Assembly: GCF_036634195.1 (NCBI RefSeq)
Contig: NZ_JAZIFY010000002.1
Span: forward strand, 496,001 to 560,000
DNA: 64,000 bases
From: Streptomyces sp. P9-A4
GTDB lineage: Bacteria; Actinomycetota; Actinomycetes; Streptomycetales; Streptomycetaceae
Reading direction: 5' to 3'
Under the pieces are notes generated by a model. The model saw only the letters and a list, made by a program, of their open reading frames with translations, ran no database searches and was not told where the DNA came from. The translations under genes were made by a program, and so were the position numbers. This document shows positions 8,131-16,333 of the stretch, piece after piece. The number at the start of each line of letters is the position of its first letter. Positions within the stretch are counted from its first letter, which is position 1.

Positions 8131-8159
8131 ACCTTACGTCAACACCATTGACGTGTAAA
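8131..8159 (-). promoter_or_regulatory. TetR promoter with 19-base palindromic operator
   Basis: The palindrome ACGTCAACACCATTGACGT (8136-8154) has perfect 7-base arms and a 5-base centre. It lies between the -35-like TTTACA and -10-like TAAGGT of the tetR promoter and upstream of the divergent amidohydrolase. A near copy of the core is at 2257-2271. Confidence 0.65.
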
Positions 8160-8212
8160 CGGTATTCCCGCTTCCATGGCGCCACACCAACCGCCGCCTC
8201 ACGTTCTGGAGC

Positions 8213-9853
8213 ATGCGCATGGCCAAGGCCGATCTGGTCTTCACCCGGGGTCCCGTCTTCACCGCGGACCCCGCCCGTACCCGGGCGTCCTCCCTCGCCG
8301 TCGTCGGCGACAGGATCGTGGCCGTGGGCCACGACGAGGTGCGCGAGCTCATCGGCCCGAGCACCGAGGTCGTGGACCTGACGGGGAAGCTGCTGGTCCC
8401 CGGCTTCCAGGACGCCCACGTGCACGCGGTGTTCGCCGGCGTGGAACTGGCCGAGTGCGATCTGACCGAGACGGTCGGTGTCGACGACTACGTGAACCTG
8501 ATCCGCGCCTACGCCGAGGCACACCCGGACCGCGCCTGGATCACCGGCGGCGGCTGGTCGATGGAGAGCTTCGAGGGCGGGCTGCCGACCCGGCAGCTGC
8601 TGGACGCCGTCGTCCCGGACCGGCCGGTCCTGCTGTCGAACCGCGACCACCACGGCGCCTGGGCGAACACCCGGGCGCTGGAGCTGGCGGGCATCACGGC
8701 CGACACCCCCGACCCGGCCGACGGCCGCATCGAGCGCGAGGCGGACGGCACCCCCAGCGGCATGCTCCAGGAGGGCGCCACGGCGCTGGTCTCCCGGCTG
8801 CTCCCGGCCAGCACGCCGAAGGACCGCATCGCCGGTCTGCTGCGGGCGCAGCGGCTGCTGCACTCGCTGGGCATCACCGCCTGGCAGGACGCCATGCTGG
8901 GCTCGCTCAACGGCCAGCCGGACCCCTCGGACGCCTACGTGGCGGCCGCGCTCGACGGTTCGCTCACCGCCCGGGTGACCGGCGCGCTGTGGTGGGACCG
9001 GGCGCGGGGTGCCGAGCAGATCCCCGAGCTGGTCGCCCGCCGCGAGAAGCTGACCACCGGCCGGTTCCGCGCGACCTCGGTGAAGATCATGCAGGACGGC
9101 GTGGCGGAGAACTTCACCGCCGCGATGACCACGCCCTACCTCGACGGCTGTGGCTGCGCCACCGGCAACTCCGGCCTGAGCTTCGTCGACCCCGAGGCGC
9201 TGCGCGGCTACGTGACCGAGCTGGACGCCCTGGACTTCCAGGTCCACTTCCACGCCCTGGGCGACCGGGCGGTACGGGAGGCCCTGAACGCGATCGAGGC
9301 CGCCGTGACGGCCAACGGGCGCCGCGGCAACCGCCACCACCTCGCCCACCTCCAGGTGGTCCACCCCGACGACCTGGCGCGCTTCGCGCAGCTGGGCGCC
9401 ATCGCCAACATCCAGCCGCTGTGGGCGGCGCACGAGCCGCAGATGGACGAGCTGACGATCCCGTTCCTCGGCCCGGAGCGCGCCGCCTGGCAGTACCCGT
9501 TCGGAGACCTGCTGCGGGCCGGTGCCACGCTCGCCGCCGGCAGCGACTGGCCGGTCAGCAGCCCCGACCCGATCGCGGGCATCCACGTGGCCGTGAACCG
9601 CCGCGAGCCCGAGTCCACCGACCCGAGGGTCTTCTACCCCGAGCAGCGACTCGACCTGGTGACCGCGCTCACCGCCTACACGGCCGGCACCGCCCATGTG
9701 AACGGTCTCGACAACACGGGCAGCCTGCAGGCCGGCAACCTCGCCGACCTGGTCGTCCTGGACCGCGACATCCTCACGGCGCCGCCGGAGGAGATCGCGG
9801 AGGCCAAGGTCGAGCAGACCTATGTCGGCGGCCGGCTCGTGCACTCCGTCTGA
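8213..9853 (+). CDS. YtcJ-like amidohydrolase
   Basis: 546 residues of the AepA/YtcJ subgroup of metal-dependent hydrolases. It begins with the small beta domain (ADLVFTRGPVFTADP), then the metal site PGFQDAHVHAVFAG (about residues 63-76), the carboxylated-lysine region VKIMQDGV (about 286), HFHALGDRAV, HHLAHLQVVHPDD and the catalytic aspartate in AAGSDWPVSSPDP (about 443). The C-terminus returns to the beta domain (GNLADLVVLDRDI). The family hydrolyses amides, carbamates or formyl groups; substrate unknown. ATG 8213 and ATG 8219 are both possible behind CTGGAG. The 3' end overlaps the convergent LacI gene by 34 bases. The TetR operator lies 60-77 bases upstream. Confidence 0.85.
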   Translation: MRMAKADLVFTRGPVFTADPARTRASSLAVVGDRIVAVGHDEVRELIGPSTEVVDLTGKLLVPGFQDAHVHAVFAGVELAECDLTETVGVDDYVNLIRAYAEAHPDRAWITGGGWSMESFEGGLPTRQLLDAVVPDRPVLLSNRDHHGAWANTRALELAGITADTPDPADGRIEREADGTPSGMLQEGATALVSRLLPASTPKDRIAGLLRAQRLLHSLGITAWQDAMLGSLNGQPDPSDAYVAAALDGSLTARVTGALWWDRARGAEQIPELVARREKLTTGRFRATSVKIMQDGVAENFTAAMTTPYLDGCGCATGNSGLSFVDPEALRGYVTELDALDFQVHFHALGDRAVREALNAIEAAVTANGRRGNRHHLAHLQVVHPDDLARFAQLGAIANIQPLWAAHEPQMDELTIPFLGPERAAWQYPFGDLLRAGATLAAGSDWPVSSPDPIAGIHVAVNRREPESTDPRVFYPEQRLDLVTALTAYTAGTAHVNGLDNTGSLQAGNLADLVVLDRDILTAPPEEIAEAKVEQTYVGGRLVHSV

Positions 9854-10902
9854 CCGGTCCCGACCGACGACTCCCGTACGTGGAGGCGGGTCGGGACGAT
9901 CTCCCCGGGCACCTCGCGGAGACCGTGCTCCAGGACCGCCACCAGGTGCTCGATGCCCGCCTCCGCGACCGCCTCGGGCCGCAGGCTCAGGGTGGTCACG
10001 GACGGCGTGGTGTGCTCGGCGGTGACGTCCTCGCTCACACAGACGACGAGGAGGTCGCCGGGAACCTCGTAACCGTGGCGGCGCGCCGCCTCCAGCACGA
10101 GGGGCGGGCTCGCCTCGGCCACGACCAGGAGGGCGTCGGGGCGGTCCTTCCCGGCCCCCTCGAGGGCGGTCTCCACGGCCCGTACGACGTGACCGTTGCC
10201 CGCCGCGCCGACGCGCACGACCCGCTCCGGCAGGCCGTGCGCGGCGCACCACGCGCGGTGGGCGGCGACGACCTCGGTGTGGAAGCGGGTGGTGCTGTCG
10301 GGCACGACGAGCACCGGCCGCCGGGCACCCTGGTCGCGGAGGTGGTCCAGGGTCTCGCACACGGCGGCACCCGCGTCGACGTCGATCCAGTACGCACCCG
10401 GCCGTCCTTCGACCGAACGGTCGCTGAACACCGGGATGCGGGCGGCGATCAGGTCCTCCACGACCACGTCGTCGGCGACGGGATCGGCGACGATCACCGC
10501 GTCGAGTGACAGGTCGGCCCATTCGCTCTGCAGGGAGCCGGCGGGCAGCAGCACCACGGCGTAGCCGCGTCGCAGCGCGGTCGCCGAGGTCGCCGCGGTC
10601 AGCCGGGCGAAGTACGGGGACTCCAGGAAGCTCCACGGGGCGTCCGCGAACTCCCCGATCACGTATCCGATCAACCGGGCCCGTCCCGCGCGCAGGTGCC
10701 GCGCGGTGGCGTTGGGCCGGTAGCCCATTCTGCGCGCGGTGTCGCGGGCCTTCTCCCGGACTTCGGGGGAGAGCCTTCCGGTGCCGTTGAGCGCCGCCGA
10801 GACAGTCGTCTTGGACAGCCCCGCCTCGCGGGCCACGTCGATCAGGCGGACGCGCGGTAGGGGCGGCGAGGGCTGCCCTCCGGGCTGTGGGACATCAGTC
10901 AT
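9820..10902 (-). CDS. LacI-family transcriptional regulator
   Basis: 360 residues. Residues 18-65 form the LacI HTH and hinge helix: RLIDVAREAGLSKTTVSAALNG, then MGYRPNATARHLRAGR. The rest is a type-I periplasmic-binding-protein-like sensor domain, so a sugar or other small ligand is expected. It is divergent from a complete peptide-type ABC importer operon, and two palindromes of LacI type lie between them (10930-10975), indicating control of both units. ATG 10902 is preceded by GGGAG. The gene tail overlaps the convergent amidohydrolase gene. Confidence 0.9.
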   Translation of the reverse strand: MTDVPQPGGQPSPPLPRVRLIDVAREAGLSKTTVSAALNGTGRLSPEVREKARDTARRMGYRPNATARHLRAGRARLIGYVIGEFADAPWSFLESPYFARLTAATSATALRRGYAVVLLPAGSLQSEWADLSLDAVIVADPVADDVVVEDLIAARIPVFSDRSVEGRPGAYWIDVDAGAAVCETLDHLRDQGARRPVLVVPDSTTRFHTEVVAAHRAWCAAHGLPERVVRVGAAGNGHVVRAVETALEGAGKDRPDALLVVAEASPPLVLEAARRHGYEVPGDLLVVCVSEDVTAEHTTPSVTTLSLRPEAVAEAGIEHLVAVLEHGLREVPGEIVPTRLHVRESSVGTGQTECTSRPPT

Positions 10903-10929
10903 GAAAATGATGCTCCCACCCTCGCGACC

Positions 10930-10975
10930 TGCGGAAAACCGTTCCCGCAAACCCTTGTGCGGGAACGTTCCCGCA
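10930..10975. promoter_or_regulatory. Two LacI-type operators in the divergent promoter
   Basis: Site 2 is a perfect 18-base palindrome with the central CG typical of LacI operators, TGCGGGAACGTTCCCGCA (10958-10975). Site 1 is an imperfect copy, TGCGGAAAACCGTTCCCGCA (10930-10949). Centres are 27 bases apart. Both lie between the LacI start and the importer start. Confidence 0.75.
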
Positions 10976-11033
10976 TCAATACTCGCTCCATCCCCCAGCG
11001 CCCGTCACTACACCCGTAAAGGGGTGGGTCTGC

Positions 11034-12674
11034 ATGCGCATGCCCCGAGCCATCGCGCTTCTCGCCTGTACCGCCGCTCTCGCGGCCACCACCGCCGCCT
11101 GCTCCGGCGCCACGGCCCCGCGGCCGGCCGTCGGCGGCACCGGCGCCGACTTCGAGGTCACCCCCCTCTCGCCGCCCGCCAAGGGCAACCTGGACTCGTT
11201 CACCTGGTCGCTGTACGCCGAGCCGTACACGCTCGACTACGCCCTCGCGTACGACTACCCGCCGAACACCGTCCTCGCGAACGTGTGCGAGCAGCTCTTC
11301 CGTGTCACCCCCGACATGAAGATCGAGCCCGGTCTCGCCCTGAAGTACACCCAGCCGGACCCGCGCACCCTCGTCTACACGCTGCGCCCCGGGGTGAAGT
11401 TCCATGACGGCACCACCATGACCGCGGACGACGTCGTCGCCTCGCTCAAGCGACAGATGGACCCGGCCACCGGCTCCCCCTGGGGCTCCGTCTTCAAGAA
11501 CGTCGACGCGATCGAGAAGACCGGCCCGCTGGAGGTGACCCTCCGCCTCGGCAAGGCCGACATCCTGCTGAACGAGCTGATGGCCGCCTCCCCCGGCACC
11601 ATCGAGAGCGCCGCCTACCTCGCGAAGGCCGGCAAGGACTACGGCACTCCCAAGGGCGGGGTGAACTGCACCGGCCCCTTCTCCCTCGCGTCGTGGGACG
11701 CCGGCTCGGGCATCACGCTCAAGAAGAACGCCGCCTACTGGGACCCGAAGCTCACCGCCAAGTCCGAGTCCGTGAAGTTCAACTTCATCGAGGACCCGGC
11801 GGCCCGCACCAGCGCGTTCCTGTCGGGCACCTCCGACGGCGGGTACATGGTGGCGTCGAACTCCTACGACAAGCTGCGCTCCAGCGGCAAGGGCTCGCTC
11901 ATCTTCGGCCCGAACACCGCCGCGTCGAACATCGCCGTGCTCGACTTCCACGGCCCGCTCGGCAACCTCAAGGTCCGCCAGGCCCTCTCCATGGCGCTCG
12001 ACCGGAAGAACATCATCAAGGCCGCCGCCGGCGGTGTCGGCGTCCCCGCCAAGGCTCCCGCCGCACGCGGCGCCTGGGCTCTGTCCCCGGAGAAGACCGC
12101 CGCGATCTACGACACGCTGCCCGAGCCCGTGTACGACATCGAGGCCGCCAAGAAGCTCATCCAGGAGGCCGGTGTCTCCGGCCGCACCATCACCCTGGCG
12201 ACCAGCACGCTCGCGCCCGAGATCAGCGTCGTCGCCAACGCCGTCCAGGACGCCGGCCGCAAGATCGGCCTCGACGTCAAGCTGAAGTCCGTCGCCCCCG
12301 AGGCGTACAGCAACATCTTCGTCGACCCGAACGCGCGCGAAGGGCTCGACCTGGTCATCACCCAGGGGTACGACAACACGCCGGACGCGCTGGAGTTCTA
12401 CCAGTACCTGCGCACCGGGGACTTCGGGAACTACGGCAACTGGTCGAACGCCGAGTACGACGTCGCCTTCGACCGGGCCAACTCGGAGCCCGACACCGCC
12501 AAGCGCGCCGACAAGACCGCCGAGCTCCAGAAGATCGCACTGCGCGAGCTGCCGATCCTCTCCGTGTTCGAGGCGCCCTACTCGGTCTTCCTCGGCAAGC
12601 GCATCACCGGTGCCCCCACCGGCATAGCCCAGCTGTACTACCCGTGGGCCGCGACGATCGGGGCCGCGAAGTAA
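11034..12674 (+). CDS. ABC importer solute-binding lipoprotein, family 5 (oligopeptide type)
   Basis: 546 residues. The N-terminus MRMPRAIALLACTAALAATTAACSG is a lipoprotein signal with the lipidated cysteine at the TTAAC-S site (about residue 23). The mature part has family-5 landmarks: LTWSLY-like start (DSFTWSLYAEPYTLD), LVYTLRPGVKFHDGTTMTADDVVASL (about 112-137), and VRQALSMALDRKNII (about 315-329). It should bind peptides or other solutes outside the membrane and deliver them to the permeases encoded next. Stop and next start overlap as TAATG. Regulation by the divergent LacI protein is indicated by two palindromes upstream. Confidence 0.9.
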   Translation: MRMPRAIALLACTAALAATTAACSGATAPRPAVGGTGADFEVTPLSPPAKGNLDSFTWSLYAEPYTLDYALAYDYPPNTVLANVCEQLFRVTPDMKIEPGLALKYTQPDPRTLVYTLRPGVKFHDGTTMTADDVVASLKRQMDPATGSPWGSVFKNVDAIEKTGPLEVTLRLGKADILLNELMAASPGTIESAAYLAKAGKDYGTPKGGVNCTGPFSLASWDAGSGITLKKNAAYWDPKLTAKSESVKFNFIEDPAARTSAFLSGTSDGGYMVASNSYDKLRSSGKGSLIFGPNTAASNIAVLDFHGPLGNLKVRQALSMALDRKNIIKAAAGGVGVPAKAPAARGAWALSPEKTAAIYDTLPEPVYDIEAAKKLIQEAGVSGRTITLATSTLAPEISVVANAVQDAGRKIGLDVKLKSVAPEAYSNIFVDPNAREGLDLVITQGYDNTPDALEFYQYLRTGDFGNYGNWSNAEYDVAFDRANSEPDTAKRADKTAELQKIALRELPILSVFEAPYSVFLGKRITGAPTGIAQLYYPWAATIGAAK

Positions 12675-13627
12675 TGACCCGATACCTCGTCGGCCGGCTC
12701 CTCGGGCTGGTGGCGGTGCTGTTCGTGACCTCACTCGTGGTCTTCGGCGCCATCCACCTGGCCCCCGGCGACCCGGTGACCTTCCTGCTCCACGGCCGCC
12801 CCGCGACGCCTGAGGCCGTGGCGGCCCTGCGCACCCAGTACCACCTGGACGACCCGATGGCCGTCCAGTACGCGAAGTGGCTCGGCGGCGTCCTCACGGG
12901 CGACTTCGGCACCTCCGCCCAGTTCCACCAGGACGTGACCGACCTGATCGCCTCCCGGCTGCCCGGCACGGCCCTCCTCGTCGCGTACGCGGCGCTGCTC
13001 GTCGCCCTGATCGGCGTGGGCTCCGGCATCCTCGCCGCGCTGCGCCCCGGCCCGCTGGACCGGACGGTGCTCATCGGCACGGGCGTCGCCACGGCGACCC
13101 CGTCCTTCGTGACCGCCATCGCGCTGGTGTCGCTCTTCTCGGTGCAGCTGGGCTGGTTCCCCGGCCCCGGCGGCACCCCGGTGGGCTTCTCCCAGCAGAT
13201 CTACCACCTGACCCTGCCCGCCTTCGCCCTGGCGATGACCTTCGCGGGACTGCTCGCCCGGGTCACCCGTACGGCGATGCTCGACGAGCTCGGCCGGGAG
13301 CACGTCGAGGTGGCCCGCGCCCGCGGTGTCGCGGGCCGGACCGTGGTCCGCCGGCACGTCCTGCGCAACGCCCTCGGTCCGGTCGTCACGGTCGGCGGCA
13401 CGATGCTCGCCGGCCTCCTCATCAGCACCTCGATCGTCGAGACCGCCTTCGACGTGCCCGGACTCGGCTCGCTGCTCGTGTCGTCGGTGACGGCCCAGGA
13501 CTTCGCGGTCGTGCAGGCGATCACCCTGCTCAGCGTCGCCGCCTTCGTCCTCGTGAACCTCCTCGTCGACCTTCTCGCGCCCCTCATCGACCCCCGGCTG
13601 TCGCTCCACGGGGAAGGCTCCTCATGA
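12674..13627 (+). CDS. ABC importer permease (DppB/OppB type)
   Basis: 317 residues. The first membrane helix is LLGLVAVLFVTSLVVFGAIH, followed by the family signature LAPGDPV (about residues 34-40), and later helices near residues 100-125, 135-155, 175-195, 245-265 and 285-305. The cytoplasmic EAA loop reads EHVEVARARGVAGRTVVRRHVLRNA. It pairs with the following permease to form the membrane channel. The start overlaps the previous stop by one base and the stop overlaps the next start (ATGA), so the five genes form one translationally coupled operon. Confidence 0.9.
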   Translation: MTRYLVGRLLGLVAVLFVTSLVVFGAIHLAPGDPVTFLLHGRPATPEAVAALRTQYHLDDPMAVQYAKWLGGVLTGDFGTSAQFHQDVTDLIASRLPGTALLVAYAALLVALIGVGSGILAALRPGPLDRTVLIGTGVATATPSFVTAIALVSLFSVQLGWFPGPGGTPVGFSQQIYHLTLPAFALAMTFAGLLARVTRTAMLDELGREHVEVARARGVAGRTVVRRHVLRNALGPVVTVGGTMLAGLLISTSIVETAFDVPGLGSLLVSSVTAQDFAVVQAITLLSVAAFVLVNLLVDLLAPLIDPRLSLHGEGSS

Positions 13628-14496
13628 CCACCACCACCACCTCCACGGTGCCGTACCGCAGGCCCGGTCTCCGCCGGCTGCGCGTCCTCGGCCAGGGCCC
13701 CCTCTTCACGGTCTCGGTCGCGGTGCTCGTCGGCCTCGTCCTGGTCGCCCTCCTCGCCCCCGTACTCGCCCCGTACGACCCCGAGGCCCTCGACCTCTCG
13801 TCGAGCCTCGTCGGGACCAGTTCCGACCACCTCCTCGGCACTGACCAGTCCGGGCGGGACATCCTGTCCCGGCTGCTCTACGGCGCCCGCACCGGACTCC
13901 TCGGACCGCTGCTCGTCGTCGCCGTGTCCACCCTCCTCGGCACCCTGGTCGGCATCGTGGCGGCCTGGCGCGGCGGCTGGGCGGACACGATCCTGTCCCG
14001 CTCGATGGACATGGTCTTCGCGATCCCCGGGCTGCTCCTCGCCATCCTGCTCGTGACCGTCGTCGGCTCCGGGATGACCGCCCCGGTGATCGCCATGGCG
14101 GTGGCGTACATGCCGTACGTCGGCCGTCTGGTGCGCGGCATCGCCCGCCAGGAGAAGGCCCGCCCGTACATCGAGGCGTACCGGGTGCAGGGCTGGTCCG
14201 GGTGGACCGTCTGCGTGCGCCACCTGCTTCCGAACATCGCCCCGACGGTCTTCGCCCAGTCCGCGATGAACTTCGGGTACGCGCTGATGGACCTCGCCGC
14301 GCTCTCCTACCTCGGCTTCGGCGTGCAGCCGCCGACCGCCGACTGGGGCGCCATGATCAACGAAGGCCAGTCGGCCGTCCAGCAGGGGGCGATGCTGCCC
14401 GCCCTCGCGCCCTCCGCGTGCATCGTGCTCGCCGTGGTGGCGTTCGGCATCGTCGGCGAGGGACTCGCCGACCGGATCGCGAAGCGTGAGCGGTGA
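13624..14496 (+). CDS. ABC importer permease (DppC/OppC type)
   Basis: 290 residues. A Thr-rich N-terminus (MTTTTTSTV) precedes helix 1 (SVAVLVGLVLVALLAPVLAP), then the DppC-type stretch HLLGTDQSGRDILSRLLYGART (about residues 72-93). The EAA loop is ARPYIEAYRVQGWSGWTVCVRHLLPN, and the C-terminal part contains YLGFGVQPPTADWGAMI, typical of the family. It forms the transport channel with the preceding permease. ATGA overlap upstream and GTGA overlap downstream. Confidence 0.9.
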   Translation: MTTTTTSTVPYRRPGLRRLRVLGQGPLFTVSVAVLVGLVLVALLAPVLAPYDPEALDLSSSLVGTSSDHLLGTDQSGRDILSRLLYGARTGLLGPLLVVAVSTLLGTLVGIVAAWRGGWADTILSRSMDMVFAIPGLLLAILLVTVVGSGMTAPVIAMAVAYMPYVGRLVRGIARQEKARPYIEAYRVQGWSGWTVCVRHLLPNIAPTVFAQSAMNFGYALMDLAALSYLGFGVQPPTADWGAMINEGQSAVQQGAMLPALAPSACIVLAVVAFGIVGEGLADRIAKRER

Positions 14497-15488
14497 ACGG
14501 CATGAAGGAACACAGCGGCACGACCCCGGTCCTGGAGATCGACGGGCTCGACGTCCGGCTCCCCGAGGGCCGCGCCGGACGGCCCATCCTGGACGGCGTC
14601 AGCCTGCGGGTCGGGGCCGGCGAGAGCGTCGGTCTGGTCGGCGAGTCCGGCTCCGGGAAGTCGGTGGCCTGCCGCAGCGTCCTCGGGCTGCTGCCCGGGG
14701 GCGCCCGCACCACCGGCGAGGTCCGGGTCGCCGGCCGTGACGTGCTCGCGATGAACCGCACGGAGCTGGCCGAGCTGCGGGCCCGGCAGGTCTCCATGGT
14801 CTTCCAGGACCCGCGGGCCTCCGTGAACCCGCTCCGCCGCGTCGGCGACTTCCTCACCGAGGGACTGCGCGCGGCGGGCACCCCGCCGGCCGCGGCCACC
14901 GCTCGGGCCCTGGAGCTGCTCGAAGCGGTCGGCATCCGGGACCCGAAGGGCGCCCTGCGCCGCCGGCCGCACGAGTTCTCCGGCGGCATGCTCCAGCGCG
15001 TGGTCATCGCCGCGGCGCTCGCCTCCGAACCCGCGCTGCTCGTCGCCGACGAGCCGACGACCGCCCTGGACGTCACGACCCAGGCGGAGATCATCCGGAT
15101 CCTGACCCGCCTGCGGGCCGAGCGCGGCACGGGCATGCTCTTCGTCACCCACGACCTCGAACTGGCCGCCGCCGTCTGCGACCGCGTGTACGTGATGTAC
15201 GCGGGCCGGATCGTGGAGACGCGGGGCACCGACGAGCTGTTCGACCGGCCCCGCCACCCGTACACGTCGGGCCTGCTCGCCTGCACGCCGAGCATCGAAC
15301 CGGGCAGCCCCGCGCCCCGGCCCATCCCGGGACGGCCCGTCTCCCTGGCCGAGACACCGCCCGGCTGCGCCTTCGCCGCGCGCTGCGCCCACGCGCTGCC
15401 GCGATGTACCGAGGAGGCACCCGTGCTCGCCCGGCACGGCGACGGATTCGCCGCCTGCCACCGCGCCGAAGAAGGGATCACGCTGTGA
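14493..15488 (+). CDS. ABC importer ATP-binding protein (DppD/OppD type)
   Basis: 331 residues. Walker A GESGSGKS (about residues 49-56), Q-loop VFQDP, signature FSGGML (degenerate LSGGQ), Walker B LLVADEPTTALD and switch histidine FVTHD are all present. The C-terminal extension has the four-cysteine region CAFAARCAHALPRC...C seen in oligopeptide transporter ATPases. It hydrolyses ATP to drive import. GTG 14493 overlaps the upstream stop (GTGA); an ATG nine bases later (14502) is an alternative. Confidence 0.9.
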   Translation: MNGMKEHSGTTPVLEIDGLDVRLPEGRAGRPILDGVSLRVGAGESVGLVGESGSGKSVACRSVLGLLPGGARTTGEVRVAGRDVLAMNRTELAELRARQVSMVFQDPRASVNPLRRVGDFLTEGLRAAGTPPAAATARALELLEAVGIRDPKGALRRRPHEFSGGMLQRVVIAAALASEPALLVADEPTTALDVTTQAEIIRILTRLRAERGTGMLFVTHDLELAAAVCDRVYVMYAGRIVETRGTDELFDRPRHPYTSGLLACTPSIEPGSPAPRPIPGRPVSLAETPPGCAFAARCAHALPRCTEEAPVLARHGDGFAACHRAEEGITL

Positions 15489-16297
15489 CCGTGTTGACGA
15501 AGGAGGGCCTCGTCGTCGAGGGCCTGCGGAAGCGGTACGGCGACCACACCGCGGTCGACGACGTGTCCTTCACTCTGGCACCGGGCAAGTCCCTGGCGAT
15601 CGTCGGGGAGTCCGGCAGCGGCAAGACGACGACCGTCCGGATGCTCGTCGGTCTGGAGCGCCCCGACGGCGGCAGCGTCCGCCTCGACGGCCGGGACCGC
15701 TCCACCCGGCCCCGAGGCCGGGCCGAACGGCTGGCCAGGGCCCGCGAGATCCAGATGGTGTTCCAGGACCCGTACCTCTCGCTCGACCCCCGGATCACCG
15801 TGTCCGGCTGCCTCGACGAGGTACTGCGTCTGCACACCGACCTGGACAACGCCGCCCGTGCGGCCAGGGTCGGTGAACTCCTCGACCAGGTGGGCCTCGG
15901 CTCCCGCGAGGCGAGCGCCTTCCCCCGGGGCCTCTCCGGCGGACAGCGGCAGCGGGTCGCCATCGCGCGCGCCCTCGCCGTGGAGCCCCGGGTGCTCGTC
16001 CTCGACGAGGCGGTCGCGGCGCTCGACGTGTCGATCCAGGCCCAGATCCTGGACCTGCTGGCCACGATCCGGCGCGAGGCCGGCATCGGCTACCTCTTCG
16101 TCACCCACGACCTGGCGGTGGTCCGGCACATCGCGGACGACGTCATGGTGCTGAAGTCCGGCCAGGTGGTGGAGGCGGGCCCGACCGCGCGGGTCCTGGA
16201 CGCCCCGGAGCACCCGTACACCCGGCTCCTCCTGGCCTCCGTGCCGAGGCGAGGCTGGTCCCCGGAAGAGCTGCGGACGCGCGGGGACGGAGCGTAG
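15485..16297 (+). CDS. ABC importer ATP-binding protein (DppF/OppF type)
   Basis: 270 residues. Walker A GESGSGKT, Q-loop FQDPYLSLDP, signature LSGGQRQRVAIARAL, Walker B VLVLDEAVAALD (Ala instead of the more usual PTS after DE) and FVTHD are visible. It lacks the C-terminal cysteine-rich extension of the sister ATPase. The two ATPases should form the heterodimeric motor of the importer. Start is GTG 15485 in a GTGA overlap. The stop is 36 bases from the convergent hydrolase gene. Confidence 0.9.
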   Translation: MTVLTKEGLVVEGLRKRYGDHTAVDDVSFTLAPGKSLAIVGESGSGKTTTVRMLVGLERPDGGSVRLDGRDRSTRPRGRAERLARAREIQMVFQDPYLSLDPRITVSGCLDEVLRLHTDLDNAARAARVGELLDQVGLGSREASAFPRGLSGGQRQRVAIARALAVEPRVLVLDEAVAALDVSIQAQILDLLATIRREAGIGYLFVTHDLAVVRHIADDVMVLKSGQVVEAGPTARVLDAPEHPYTRLLLASVPRRGWSPEELRTRGDGA

Positions 16298-16333
16298 CGA
16301 CGCGCTGTCCGGCGCGTTCCCCTGAGGCGCACA

